From assembly GCA_002413395.1 (NCBI GenBank), contig DHWX01000021.1, forward strand, positions 1 to 15,824: DNA of 15,824 nucleotides. Reading direction: 5' to 3'. Position 1 is the stretch's first letter. Every line of letters begins with the position of its first letter. Origin of the DNA: Polaromonas sp. UBA5171. Its GTDB lineage: Bacteria; Pseudomonadota; Gammaproteobacteria; Burkholderiales; Burkholderiaceae_C. This document shows, one piece after another, positions 6,877 to 13,976 of this stretch. The notes under the pieces are model-generated. The model did no database searches. It was given only the letters and a program-made list of their open reading frames with translations, and was not told where the DNA came from. A program made the position numbers and the translations under genes.

Positions 6877-7890
6877 TTAAAGTTTGCCTGGATCGAACCC
6901 GGTTTCCTTGTAAATGGACTGAATCAGGTCTTTACCAATACGTGATTCCATGTCGGCATGGGTCTTGATCATGACTTTCTTGAAGGCCAGCCGCTCTGCA
7001 GCGGTAGGGGTGTAAATCTGCGTTTTGCCTGATTTCCGGACGTTTTCGAGAGCCTTGTCGTTCTCCATCTTGGCAATCTGGTTGGCGAACTCGGTAGTTT
7101 GTTGCAAGGCCTCGTCGAGCTGCCTGCGAATATCTGTCGGCAGGCCATCCCAGAATTTCTTGTTGGCAATGACGGCATACCCCAAATAGCCGTGTTCAGT
7201 CAGTGTCAGGTATTTTTGCACCTCGTGCATGTTTTGCGTGTAGAAGTTCGAGATGGGGTTCTCGGTGCCATCCACCACGCCGGTCTGCAAGGCCTGGTAG
7301 ACTTTCGAGAAGGCCAGCACCTGTGGCACGCTGCCCAGGGAGCGCATCTGGGACTCCAACACCCGGGAAGACTGGATACGCATCTTCAGCCCCTTGAAGT
7401 CCGCCGGGGTCTTCAGGGGTGTGTTGGCGGAAAACGATTTAAAACCATTGTCCCAATAAGCCAGACCTTTGACTCCCTTGGCATCAAGCTTGTCGAGCAG
7501 CATACGACCGATGGGCCCCTGGGTCACTTTGTGCAGATCATCGTAGTTGTCAAACAGGTACGGCAGATCGAACACTTCAAACTCCCTCACCCCCATCGGG
7601 CCAAACTTGGCCAGAGAAGGGGCGAGCATTTGCACGGCACCAAGCTGCAACGCTTCCGTTTCTTCCTTGTCTTTGTAGAGGGTGCTGTTGGCATATACCT
7701 CGACCTTGACCCTGCCATGAGTCAACTCTTCGGCTTTTTTTTTAAAAAACTCGGCGGCATGTCCCTTGGGCGTATCGGTTGCCACCACATGGCTGAACAT
7801 GATGACAATCGGTGCCTGCGCGAAGGCGGGTAGTGCAAAGGTGGCAGCCATGGCCGCGGCCAGCAGGCTTCGAAAAAAACAATTCATCAT
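6877..7890 (-). CDS. dctP: TRAP-type C4-dicarboxylate periplasmic binding protein, without adjacent dctQM
   Basis: Periplasmic solute receptor that delivers a carboxylate (malate, succinate or fumarate in characterised relatives) to a DctQM membrane unit. It has 337 residues. The signal peptide ends near AFA-QA at residue 24. The substrate arginine is R171 in KMRIQSS, followed by the typical AFSKVYQALQTGVVDG and ENPISNFYTQ. The codons for KKK lie in a T6A9 run (minus strand, 7749-7735) without disturbing the frame. The start ATGATG at 7890 has a weak ribosome site. Downstream is rpsT after 155 bp, so dctQ and dctM are absent here. It diverges from a sensor/regulator pair like DctSR, which probably controls it. 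The exact ligand is inferred from family only. Confidence 0.93.
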   Translation of the reverse strand: MMNCFFRSLLAAAMAATFALPAFAQAPIVIMFSHVVATDTPKGHAAEFFKKKAEELTHGRVKVEVYANSTLYKDKEETEALQLGAVQMLAPSLAKFGPMGVREFEVFDLPYLFDNYDDLHKVTQGPIGRMLLDKLDAKGVKGLAYWDNGFKSFSANTPLKTPADFKGLKMRIQSSRVLESQMRSLGSVPQVLAFSKVYQALQTGVVDGTENPISNFYTQNMHEVQKYLTLTEHGYLGYAVIANKKFWDGLPTDIRRQLDEALQQTTEFANQIAKMENDKALENVRKSGKTQIYTPTAAERLAFKKVMIKTHADMESRIGKDLIQSIYKETGFDPGKL

Positions 7891-7939
7891 GGTGGGTGTC
7901 TTTTAAGATGGTCGGATTGTCGAAAAACCGTTTACAAAG

Positions 7940-7965
7940 CCACATTGTGGACTTCCACATTCTGG
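7940..7965. promoter_or_regulatory. Tandem 11-bp motif between dctP and dctS, candidate regulator site
   Basis: CCACATTGTGG (7940-7950, a perfect palindrome around one base) is followed after 4 nt by CCACATTCTGG (7955-7965), which differs at one position. They lie 50 bp upstream of dctP and 49 bp upstream of the kinase start, in the divergent gap. A LuxR/FixJ-type regulator such as the one encoded downstream could bind here; this is inference from position and repetition. Confidence 0.4.
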
Positions 7966-8013
7966 CACCAGCAGCACGCACAGACCCGTGCCACGCCTAA
8001 ACTTGACCCCGTG

Positions 8014-9924
8014 ATGCCGACTCCATTGCATACCCCCTCCAGCTTCATGGCACCGCAGCACCGCCGAGGTGCGTGGGCTTGGCCATTGCTGCTGGCGCTG
8101 GCTTTCGCGGCAGCGGTGGCTGGCTGGCTGCAGTGGTCCGATGCGCGCGACCTCGAGGAAGAACGCAATACTCTGATTGCCGACGTGCTGACGCTGGAAA
8201 GCCGTATTTCCGACTGGCTGGCCAATGAGCAGACCGTGTTGGTGGCACTGACCGAAGCCTTGCCAGCCAGCGTGGACGATGCCAGACTGCTGCGTGAGCG
8301 CGCTGTCGCCGAGGGATTGCGACGGCTCTGGATCAGTGTCACTGTGCTTGACGCCAACAATCGCTTGCTGGCCTACGTGCCGCAGTAAGTCCCGCGCCCC
8401 GAAAGTTTGCCGCTCATTACCAACATTGACGATAGCGGTCTTTCGGCACATTTGAGCGCACCGATGCGTGATGGCGGGCGGCTCATCGTGCGGTTTGCTC
8501 CGGCCTCCCTGCTGCGCCAAACCGTGCCTTGGTGGCTGTCGCGCAAGTACGATGTGCGGCTGGTCGATAACTACGGTCAGCGCATCGATGCCAGCGGCGA
8601 GGCAGAGCCAGCCGGCGGGGGCCAGAGCTACCGTGTCAGCATGGAGCCGCAACTGAGGGCTGCCTTCCTGGAACTCACGACGCATGATCGGCGCGTGCCG
8701 TGGTGGCGCACCCTGCCGCTGGCCCTGATGGTGGTTTTTGTGCTGTTGAGCGCCGCGGCCTCCTGGACTTTGCGTCGGCAGATGCGTGAAGTTGCTAGCG
8801 CCGAAGATCGCTGGCGCACCGAAGCCGCCTGGCGCCATGCCATTGAAAATTCGCTGACCGTGGGTCTGCGCGGGTGCGACACCGAAGGGCGTCTGGTGCA
8901 CGTGAACCGCGCTTTTTGCGACCTGGTCGGTTTTGCCCCGGAGCAATTGCTGGGTCAACTGCCGCCAATGCCGTACTGGCTACCCGAGGTCGAGGAAAAC
9001 AGTATGCAGCGGCACCGTCGCAACATGGCGGGAAAAGCACCCCGTGAGGGTTACGAGGCCCGTTTGCGGCGCGCCGATGGTGTCACCATTGACGTGATGA
9101 TTTTCGACGCTCCACTGATGGACGCGCACGAACGCCATATGGGCTGGATGGGCTCTTTTGTGGATATCACGGCCCACAAACGCTCGCAAGAGCGCGAGCG
9201 CCACCAGCTTGAGACCTTGGGCAACCAGGCACGACTGACGACACTGGGTGAGGTGGCCTCGGCACTGGCGCATCAGCTCAACCAGCCCCTGGCGGCGCTG
9301 GCGGGTTACAACGCCGGTGTACTGCGTTCGCTCGAACGTCTGGGTTTTCACGATGCGGTTGTGCTCGATGCTTTGCGCCGCGCCACGGAGCAGGTGGCCG
9401 AAGCGGGGCGCATCGTGCAGCGCATCCGCGGCTTTCTCACCCGCCATGCCCCGCAGCCGGAACACTGCCACATCGATGACATCGTGCAGCGCGCGCTCAC
9501 ACTGTTGCGCCCTGACCTGCGGCACCGGGGCATCCAGGTCGAGATGCTGATGCCCCGTGGTTTGCCATCCGTGCTGGCTGACCCGGTGCTGGTGGAGCAG
9601 GTCCTGATCAACCTGTTGCGCAACGCCGCCGACGCGCTGGCAGAGGCTACCCGGCCTCAGGTGCGTGTCACTGCCAGCCTGGCTGGAACGCGCTTTGTCC
9701 GCGTGGATGTGGACGATAACGGCAGTGGCCTGGGGGGCCGTGGTATTGATGAGCTGGCCGCCCCTTTTCACTCGACCAAGCCCAATGGCATGGGCATGGG
9801 ACTGGCGATCTGCCGCTCCATCATTGAGGCGCACCACGGTGCGCTTGAAGCCGGTAGCAGTGCACTGGGTGGCGCGCGCCTGTCGTTTACCTTGCCGGTC
9901 GATACCCATGAGAGCGAAATATGA
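8014..9924 (+). pseudogene. dctS: DctS/DctB-like sensor histidine kinase gene interrupted by an in-frame TAA
   Basis: Would encode a membrane sensor kinase of about 636 residues, but codon 125 (8386-8388) is TAA. The frame on both sides is the same. Upstream lie 124 residues with a first membrane segment at about 20-41 and half a periplasmic domain. Downstream come the rest of that domain, a second membrane segment at about 233-252 and a PAS domain at about 269-389. The kinase follows: H420 in ALAHQLNQPLAAL, N-box LINLLRNAADAL, G1 DDNGSGL and G2 GMGMGLAICRS, all intact. The downstream part is open from TTG 8407 to 9924 but lacks a good ribosome site. The start ATG 8014 is chosen by position; GTG 8011 and ATG 8047 are alternatives. 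The stop overlaps the regulator start by ATGA. A real nonsense mutation, stop readthrough or a sequence error could each explain the break. Confidence 0.85.
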
Positions 9925-10553
9925 TGAGTTTATCGATGGACTGCGAGCCTGCCGTGCACCTGGTCGATGACGAAGCGCCGGTGCGCGACGCACTGGGATT
10001 TTTGCTGCGTTCGCATGGACTTGCCGTGCGCGGCTATGCTTGCGGCGCTGAATTGCTGGATGCAGCGGCCAGCCAGGCGCTGCGCGGCTGCATCGTGCTG
10101 GATGTGCGCATGGAGCCGATGTCCGGGTTGCAGGTGCACGATGAGCTGCTGGCGCGTGGCGTGGTGCTGCCGGTCATTTTTCTTTCAGGGCATGGCGATA
10201 TTCCCATGGCCGTGGACGCGCTGCAAAAAGGCGCGATCGACTTCATTGAAAAACCGTTTAGTGGCGATGCCCTGATCCGGCGGGTGCAGCGCGCACTCGC
10301 CCTGGAAGCGGCCGACCATGCCTTTTGCGCGCAGCGTGATCGCGAACGGCAGCGCTTGCAAAGCCTCACCGAGCGGGAATACGCAGTCATGAAATTGGTG
10401 GCGAGCGGCAAACTCAACAAGGTCATCGCCGATGAACTGTGCATTTCGGTGCGCACGGTGGAGGTGCATCGCGCCAGGGTGTTTGGCAAGCTTGGAGTGA
10501 GATCTTCGGCTGAACTGGCCACGTTGCTGACAGGCTTGGCCCGGACTGCCTGA
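9921..10553 (+). CDS. dctR: FixJ/DctR-type two-component response regulator (receiver-LuxR)
   Basis: Cytoplasmic response regulator of 210 residues that would be phosphorylated by the kinase encoded just upstream and then bind DNA. Receiver domain at about 10-125: acidic pocket D16 and D17, phospho-acceptor D61 in VLDVRMEPMSG, S89 in FLSGHGD and K111 in FIEKPF. The LuxR-type helix-turn-helix is at about 149-199 (LTEREYAVMKLVASGKLNKV and onward, with SVRTVEVHRARV). It is complete and undamaged. The ATG overlaps the kinase stop by ATGA, so translation is probably coupled. The arrangement of a LuxR-type regulator divergent from dctP resembles DctSR of Rhodobacter capsulatus rather than the NtrC-like DctD. 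The likely target is the dctP promoter region; the cognate signal is inferred. Confidence 0.9.
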   Translation: MMSLSMDCEPAVHLVDDEAPVRDALGFLLRSHGLAVRGYACGAELLDAAASQALRGCIVLDVRMEPMSGLQVHDELLARGVVLPVIFLSGHGDIPMAVDALQKGAIDFIEKPFSGDALIRRVQRALALEAADHAFCAQRDRERQRLQSLTEREYAVMKLVASGKLNKVIADELCISVRTVEVHRARVFGKLGVRSSAELATLLTGLARTA

Positions 10554-10575
10554 CGGCGTCGCATAAACTCCTGCT

Positions 10576-12024
10576 GTGTCACTTTCAAAAGCCGCCTCCA
10601 CCGTTTCCCTGCTCACGCTGGTCTCCCGAATCGCCGGTTTGGTGCGAGAACTGCTGATTGCCTCGACCTTTGGCGCCAGCGCCATGACCGATGCCTTCAA
10701 CGTGGCCTTTCGCATTCCCAACCTGTTTCGCCGTCTGTTTGCCGAGGGCGCTTTCAGCCAGGCCTTTGTGCCGGTACTGGCGGCCAGCAAGGCCCGGGAA
10801 GGCGAGGCCGAAACCAAGCTGCTGATTGACCGGGTGGCGACGCTGCTGACCTGGGCGCTGCTGTTGGTCTGCGCCGCCGGTGTCGCCGCCGCACCGGTAT
10901 TGGTCTGGGCTATGGCCAGCGGTCTGAAGCAGGAGCCACGCGGTTTCGAAGCTGCCGTGTTCATGACGCGCTGGATGTTCCCCTACATTGGGTTCATGTC
11001 GCTGGTGGCGCTGTCGTCTGGCGTGCTCAATACCTGGCGTCATTTTGCCGTGCCGGCGGCCACGCCGGTGCTGCTGAATCTGGCCATGATTACCGCAGCC
11101 TGGTTGGGTGCGCCGTGGTTCAAGGCGCACGGCATTGAGCCGGTGTACGCCCTGAGTGCGGGCGTGATGCTGGGCGGTGCGTTGCAGTTGGCGGTGCAGG
11201 TGCCGGCCTTGCTGCGGTTGGGTTTGCTGCCAAGGATTGGATGGAATTGGGCGGTGATCCAGGCTGCATGGGCCGACCCGGCAACCAAGGCAATCGCGAA
11301 ACTTATGGTTCCGGCCTTGCTGGGCGTGAGCGTGGCGCAAATTTCCCTGTTGATCAACACCCAGATTGCCTCACACCTTACGCCGGGCAGCGTGAGCTGG
11401 CTCACCTACGCCGACCGCCTGATGGAATTTCCCACCGCCCTGCTGGGTGTCGCCATCGGGGTGGTCTTGACACCACAACTGGCGGCTGCCAAGGCGGCGG
11501 GCGACGCGGCCAGATATTCGGCCATGCTGGATTGGGGCTTGCGCATCGTGGTGTTGATGACAGTGCCTTGCGCGGTGGCGCTGCTGACGTTTGCCCAGCC
11601 GCTGGTGGCCACCCTCTACCACTATGGTGCATTTAGCGAGCGCGATGTGTTGCAAACGACGAGCGCGCTGATGGGCTACGGAGCCGGGTTGCTGGGGTTG
11701 GTGGCGATCAAGGTGCTGGCTCCGGGTTTTTATGCCAGTCAGGACATCAAGACGCCGGTGCGCATTGCGGTGGTCGTGCTGGTCATCACGCAATTGCTTA
11801 ACCTGGTACTTGTGCCACTATTCCAGCAAGCGGGGCTGGCGCTGGCCATTGGCTTTGGCGCGCTGATCAACGCGCTGTCGCTGCTGGTGGGTCTGGTGCG
11901 TCGTGGCAGTTACAAACCCGCGCCAGGCTGGGCCTTGTTTGCGTTGCAGGTGCTGGCGGCCAGCGCTCTGCTGGCGGTGTTTTTGGTGTGGGCTGCGGGA
12001 AGCGTGAACGACGGTTGGTCTTAA
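10576..12024 (+). CDS. murJ: Lipid II flippase MurJ, C-terminus lost to a frameshift
   Basis: Moves lipid II across the inner membrane for peptidoglycan synthesis (MOP superfamily). GTG 10576 gives MSLSKAASTVSLLTLVSR, the normal N-terminus; there is no clear ribosome site, and the gap to dctR is 22 nt. Key residues known from E. coli are present: R18, R24, D39, R52, and R281 in YADRLMEFP (E. coli R270). About 13 membrane segments can be followed. The open frame stops after 482 residues at GSVNDGWS, but the missing last segment is readable in the next frame to a stop at 12142. Removing one base near 12013 would give exactly 521 residues, a normal length. The gene is essential in most bacteria, so a sequence error or a tolerated truncation should be considered. 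Confidence 0.93.
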   Translation: MSLSKAASTVSLLTLVSRIAGLVRELLIASTFGASAMTDAFNVAFRIPNLFRRLFAEGAFSQAFVPVLAASKAREGEAETKLLIDRVATLLTWALLLVCAAGVAAAPVLVWAMASGLKQEPRGFEAAVFMTRWMFPYIGFMSLVALSSGVLNTWRHFAVPAATPVLLNLAMITAAWLGAPWFKAHGIEPVYALSAGVMLGGALQLAVQVPALLRLGLLPRIGWNWAVIQAAWADPATKAIAKLMVPALLGVSVAQISLLINTQIASHLTPGSVSWLTYADRLMEFPTALLGVAIGVVLTPQLAAAKAAGDAARYSAMLDWGLRIVVLMTVPCAVALLTFAQPLVATLYHYGAFSERDVLQTTSALMGYGAGLLGLVAIKVLAPGFYASQDIKTPVRIAVVVLVITQLLNLVLVPLFQQAGLALAIGFGALINALSLLVGLVRRGSYKPAPGWALFALQVLAASALLAVFLVWAAGSVNDGWS

Positions 12025-12142
12025 AAGCCATTATTTTCAGAGAATTTGGTATTTCACGCTTTCTCTGTTTGCTTCGGCAGCTATTTATTTTTTAGTGCTT
12101 CGGGTTTCCGGCCTGAAGCTGCGCCAACTGCTGCGGCGATGA
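12011..12142 (+). other. Out-of-frame 3' end of murJ encoding the last membrane segment
   Basis: In the frame one base ahead of murJ this stretch reads VGLKSHYFQRIWYF, then a hydrophobic run (LSLFASAAIYFLVL) and a basic tail GLKLRQLLRR followed by TGA at 12140-12142. That is the expected MurJ terminal helix and tail. It is AT-rich compared with its surroundings and has no start codon of its own with a ribosome site, so it is a displaced part of murJ and not a separate gene. Confidence 0.85.
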
Positions 12143-12211
12143 GCAGACGGGTGGTTCGCCCGCCGGGGGTGGCGTTGCGCAAGGTGCGCCGGTTTGTGAG
12201 AAAGTAGCGCC

Positions 12212-13063
12212 ATGCAATTAAATCTGGCCGTACCGTCCCCGCTGCAATACTTTTCAAGTCTGGTGCAAAGCGATGCCCATTTTCCCTTGCTGGAAGCGGC
12301 CATCAGTCTGGCGCAGGACGAATACCCTGATCTGGACGTGCAGCAGGTGCTTGGCGATGTGGATCAACTGCAGGCCCGGCTCAAGCGTCGCCTGCCCCTG
12401 GATGCGCCTGCGCTGCAACGCTTGCGCGCGCTGAACCAGTTTTTCTTTCGCGATTTGAGCTTTGGCGGGAACGTCAATGATTATTACGACCCTGACAACA
12501 GCTACCTGAATGCGGTGCTGCGCACCCGGCGTGGCATCCCCATCTCGCTGGCGGTGCTTTGGCTGGAACTGGCGGCCGGGCTGGGCCTGAACGCGCGCGG
12601 CGTGGCCTTTCCAGGGCACTTCATGGTCAAGGTCAATCTGCCCAAGGGGCAGGTGGTGATTGACCCATTCAGCGGCCAGTCCCTGAGCCGCGAGGAACTG
12701 GCTGAGCGACTTGAGCCGTTCCGCCAGCGCGGTGGCATGCTTGACGAGTTTGAAGTGCCGATCGGGTTGTACCTGCAGGCTGCGCCGCCGCGCGAGATCA
12801 TCAGCCGCATGCTGCATAACCTGCAGGACATTCACAAAACCCAGGAGGACTGGACGCGGCTGATTGCCGTGCAGGACCGCCTGATTGTGCTGCAGCCCGA
12901 GGCTTGGCCCGAGTACCGTGACCGTGGTCTGGCTTGGGCGGCGCAGGGTGAGGTGACGCGTGCGGTGGCTGATCTGGAAACCTATCTGGCGCATGCTGAA
13001 GATGCGCTGGACATTGACGTGGTGGCTGAGCGCTTGGCGGCGCTGCGTCGCGCCGACCACTGA
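12212..13063 (+). CDS. SirB1 family protein (transglutaminase-like domain plus TPR)
   Basis: Conserved soluble protein of 283 residues. The N-terminal two thirds are the SirB1/YchA transglutaminase-like domain: LNQFFFRDLSFGGNVNDYYD (84-103), then RRGIPISLAVLWLELA, then GVAFPGHFMVKV and VIDPFSG. The histidine in FPGHF and the aspartate in IDPF match family positions, but the catalytic cysteine of true transglutaminases is replaced by serine in ISLAVLW, as is common in SirB1. The C-terminal part (about 205-280) resembles tetratricopeptide helices and suggests a protein partner. The start ATG 12212 is preceded by a weak AGAAAG. Its role is unknown. It lies 69 bp after the displaced murJ end. Confidence 0.88.
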   Translation: MQLNLAVPSPLQYFSSLVQSDAHFPLLEAAISLAQDEYPDLDVQQVLGDVDQLQARLKRRLPLDAPALQRLRALNQFFFRDLSFGGNVNDYYDPDNSYLNAVLRTRRGIPISLAVLWLELAAGLGLNARGVAFPGHFMVKVNLPKGQVVIDPFSGQSLSREELAERLEPFRQRGGMLDEFEVPIGLYLQAAPPREIISRMLHNLQDIHKTQEDWTRLIAVQDRLIVLQPEAWPEYRDRGLAWAAQGEVTRAVADLETYLAHAEDALDIDVVAERLAALRRADH

Positions 13064-13130
13064 AATTTGAAATAAATTTAGCTACAGCCATCGCAAGTGT
13101 TACGTTTATAGCTTTATTTGATAGCTGCTC
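13064..13130. repeat. AT-rich imperfect inverted repeat, candidate dispersed comamonad repeat
   Basis: Directly after the sirB1-type stop codon lies an AT-rich stretch. Its arms are AAATAAA-TTTA-GCTA (13070-13084) and TAGC-TTTATTT (13110-13119 with the preceding T), pairing as 7 plus 4 bp with a 4-nt bulge. A further GATAGCTGCT follows. I recall similar AGCT-rich elements scattered between genes in Comamonadaceae genomes, but a copy count cannot be made here. It could also work as a structured end for the upstream transcript. Confidence 0.5.
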
Positions 13131-13139
13131 CCGGCTGAA

Positions 13140-13328
13140 AGACCAGAAGAGGAGAAAGCTCGGAGCTTGCGGGCCGCGTCGCAGCGCCACCACCATGGTT
13201 TGCGCCACTTGGGCGGCCAGCGCCAGACCGTATACCGCGCTGCTGAAAACCGGCCCGTCTTCGACAAACACCCGATTGGCCACCATTGCGATCAGGGGGT
13301 CATATTTGTTTGTGTCGGCGTTGGCATC
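13140..13328 (-). pseudogene. Possible remnant or frameshifted small ORF after the isochorismatase gene
   Basis: On the minus strand this reads protein-like residues: DANADTNKYDPLIA, then MVANRVFVEDGPVFSSAVYG and LALAAQVAQTMVVALRRG, with GC-rich third positions. The opposite strand does not look coding. The only in-frame ATG (13286) has no ribosome site. A different ATG at 13327 overlaps the isochorismatase stop as TGATG but meets TGA after 12 codons at a C5 run (13299-13295); one more C would join it to the long frame. Downstream the frame runs through the AT-rich repeat and antisense into sirB1, so the true end is lost. I do not recognise the family. Confidence 0.35.
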
Positions 13329-13899
13329 ACGGTGTGGCTCCGGGCGTGGCGCGTTGCAAGGCCTGCTTCACCGTGCAAATTGTGGCAAAGCGGTCTTTCA
13401 GTACGGTCGCGGTACAGGCCTTGATGTCGGCGGCGCTCACGGGGCTGCCATCGGGTTGCTGCATGTCATAGGTGAGCGTGGCGTCCAGCACGTAGTCGAC
13501 CGTCCAGCCCAGGTCAGAGGCATGGCGGGTTGTGGTTTCGCAGCATTGCTCGGTGCGAATGCCGCTGATGATGAGCCGGGAAATGCCGTTTTGCGTCAGC
13601 CACACGTCGAGCCCGGTGCCGATCAGCGCACTGTGCCGACCTTTGTGAAACGTGGCGGCAGCGGTGAAATCCCTCAGACCTTTCAGCGGCGTGACATAGC
13701 CGGATTCCAGCGCAAACGGGTTGTCGGAGGTTTTGGGGCCATCGACATGCAGCACCCGCACCACCGGTACGCCACGTGCCACGCAGCCCGCGATCAGGGC
13801 ATTCTGCGCCGCCAGGTAGGCCGGCATGTCGCGCTCCGTGGAATACGGTCGATGACGGAAGGATTCCTGCGCATCAATCACAATCAGACAGGTTTTCAT
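13327..13899 (-). CDS. Isochorismatase-family cysteine hydrolase
   Basis: Cytoplasmic hydrolase of 190 residues, normal for the family, which includes nicotinamidases, isochorismatases and other amidases. The triad is visible: D9 in IVIDAQESF, K86 in FHKGRHSAL, and C119 in IRTEQCCETTTRHASDLGW, where C119 aligns with the usual nucleophile and C120 is an extra cysteine. There is no signal peptide. The start at 13899 follows AAAGGG about 9 nt upstream. It reads in the same direction as purM and the MFS gene, 77 bp after the latter, and may share their transcript. The substrate cannot be told: it lacks the metal-binding pattern of classical nicotinamidase PncA, so I leave it general. Confidence 0.9.
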   Translation of the reverse strand: MKTCLIVIDAQESFRHRPYSTERDMPAYLAAQNALIAGCVARGVPVVRVLHVDGPKTSDNPFALESGYVTPLKGLRDFTAAATFHKGRHSALIGTGLDVWLTQNGISRLIISGIRTEQCCETTTRHASDLGWTVDYVLDATLTYDMQQPDGSPVSAADIKACTATVLKDRFATICTVKQALQRATPGATP

Positions 13900-13976
13900 G
13901 AAAGAAGCCCTTTGTAGCCGAGGTTGATGATCTTAATCTTACCGGCTTGTGGTGCTTTATCCTCTCGGCAGCGCTG

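Noticed and set aside
12025..12090. AT-rich stretch after the murJ stop that looks like an inserted repeat similar to the one at 13064
   Set aside because: Read one base ahead of murJ it encodes the expected final membrane helix of MurJ and joins GLKLRQLLRR, so it is coding sequence out of frame.
12143..12211. CGGG-N7-CCCG hairpin and GGTTCG suggesting a terminator or tRNA fragment after murJ
   Set aside because: The stem is only 4 bp, has no T-run, and there is no cloverleaf around it.
12254..13060. Minus-strand open frame of 268 codons
   Set aside because: Antisense shadow of the SirB1-family gene, which has recognisable conserved blocks.
13195..13917. Plus-strand open frame of 240 codons
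   Set aside because: Antisense to the isochorismatase gene, whose catalytic triad is intact.
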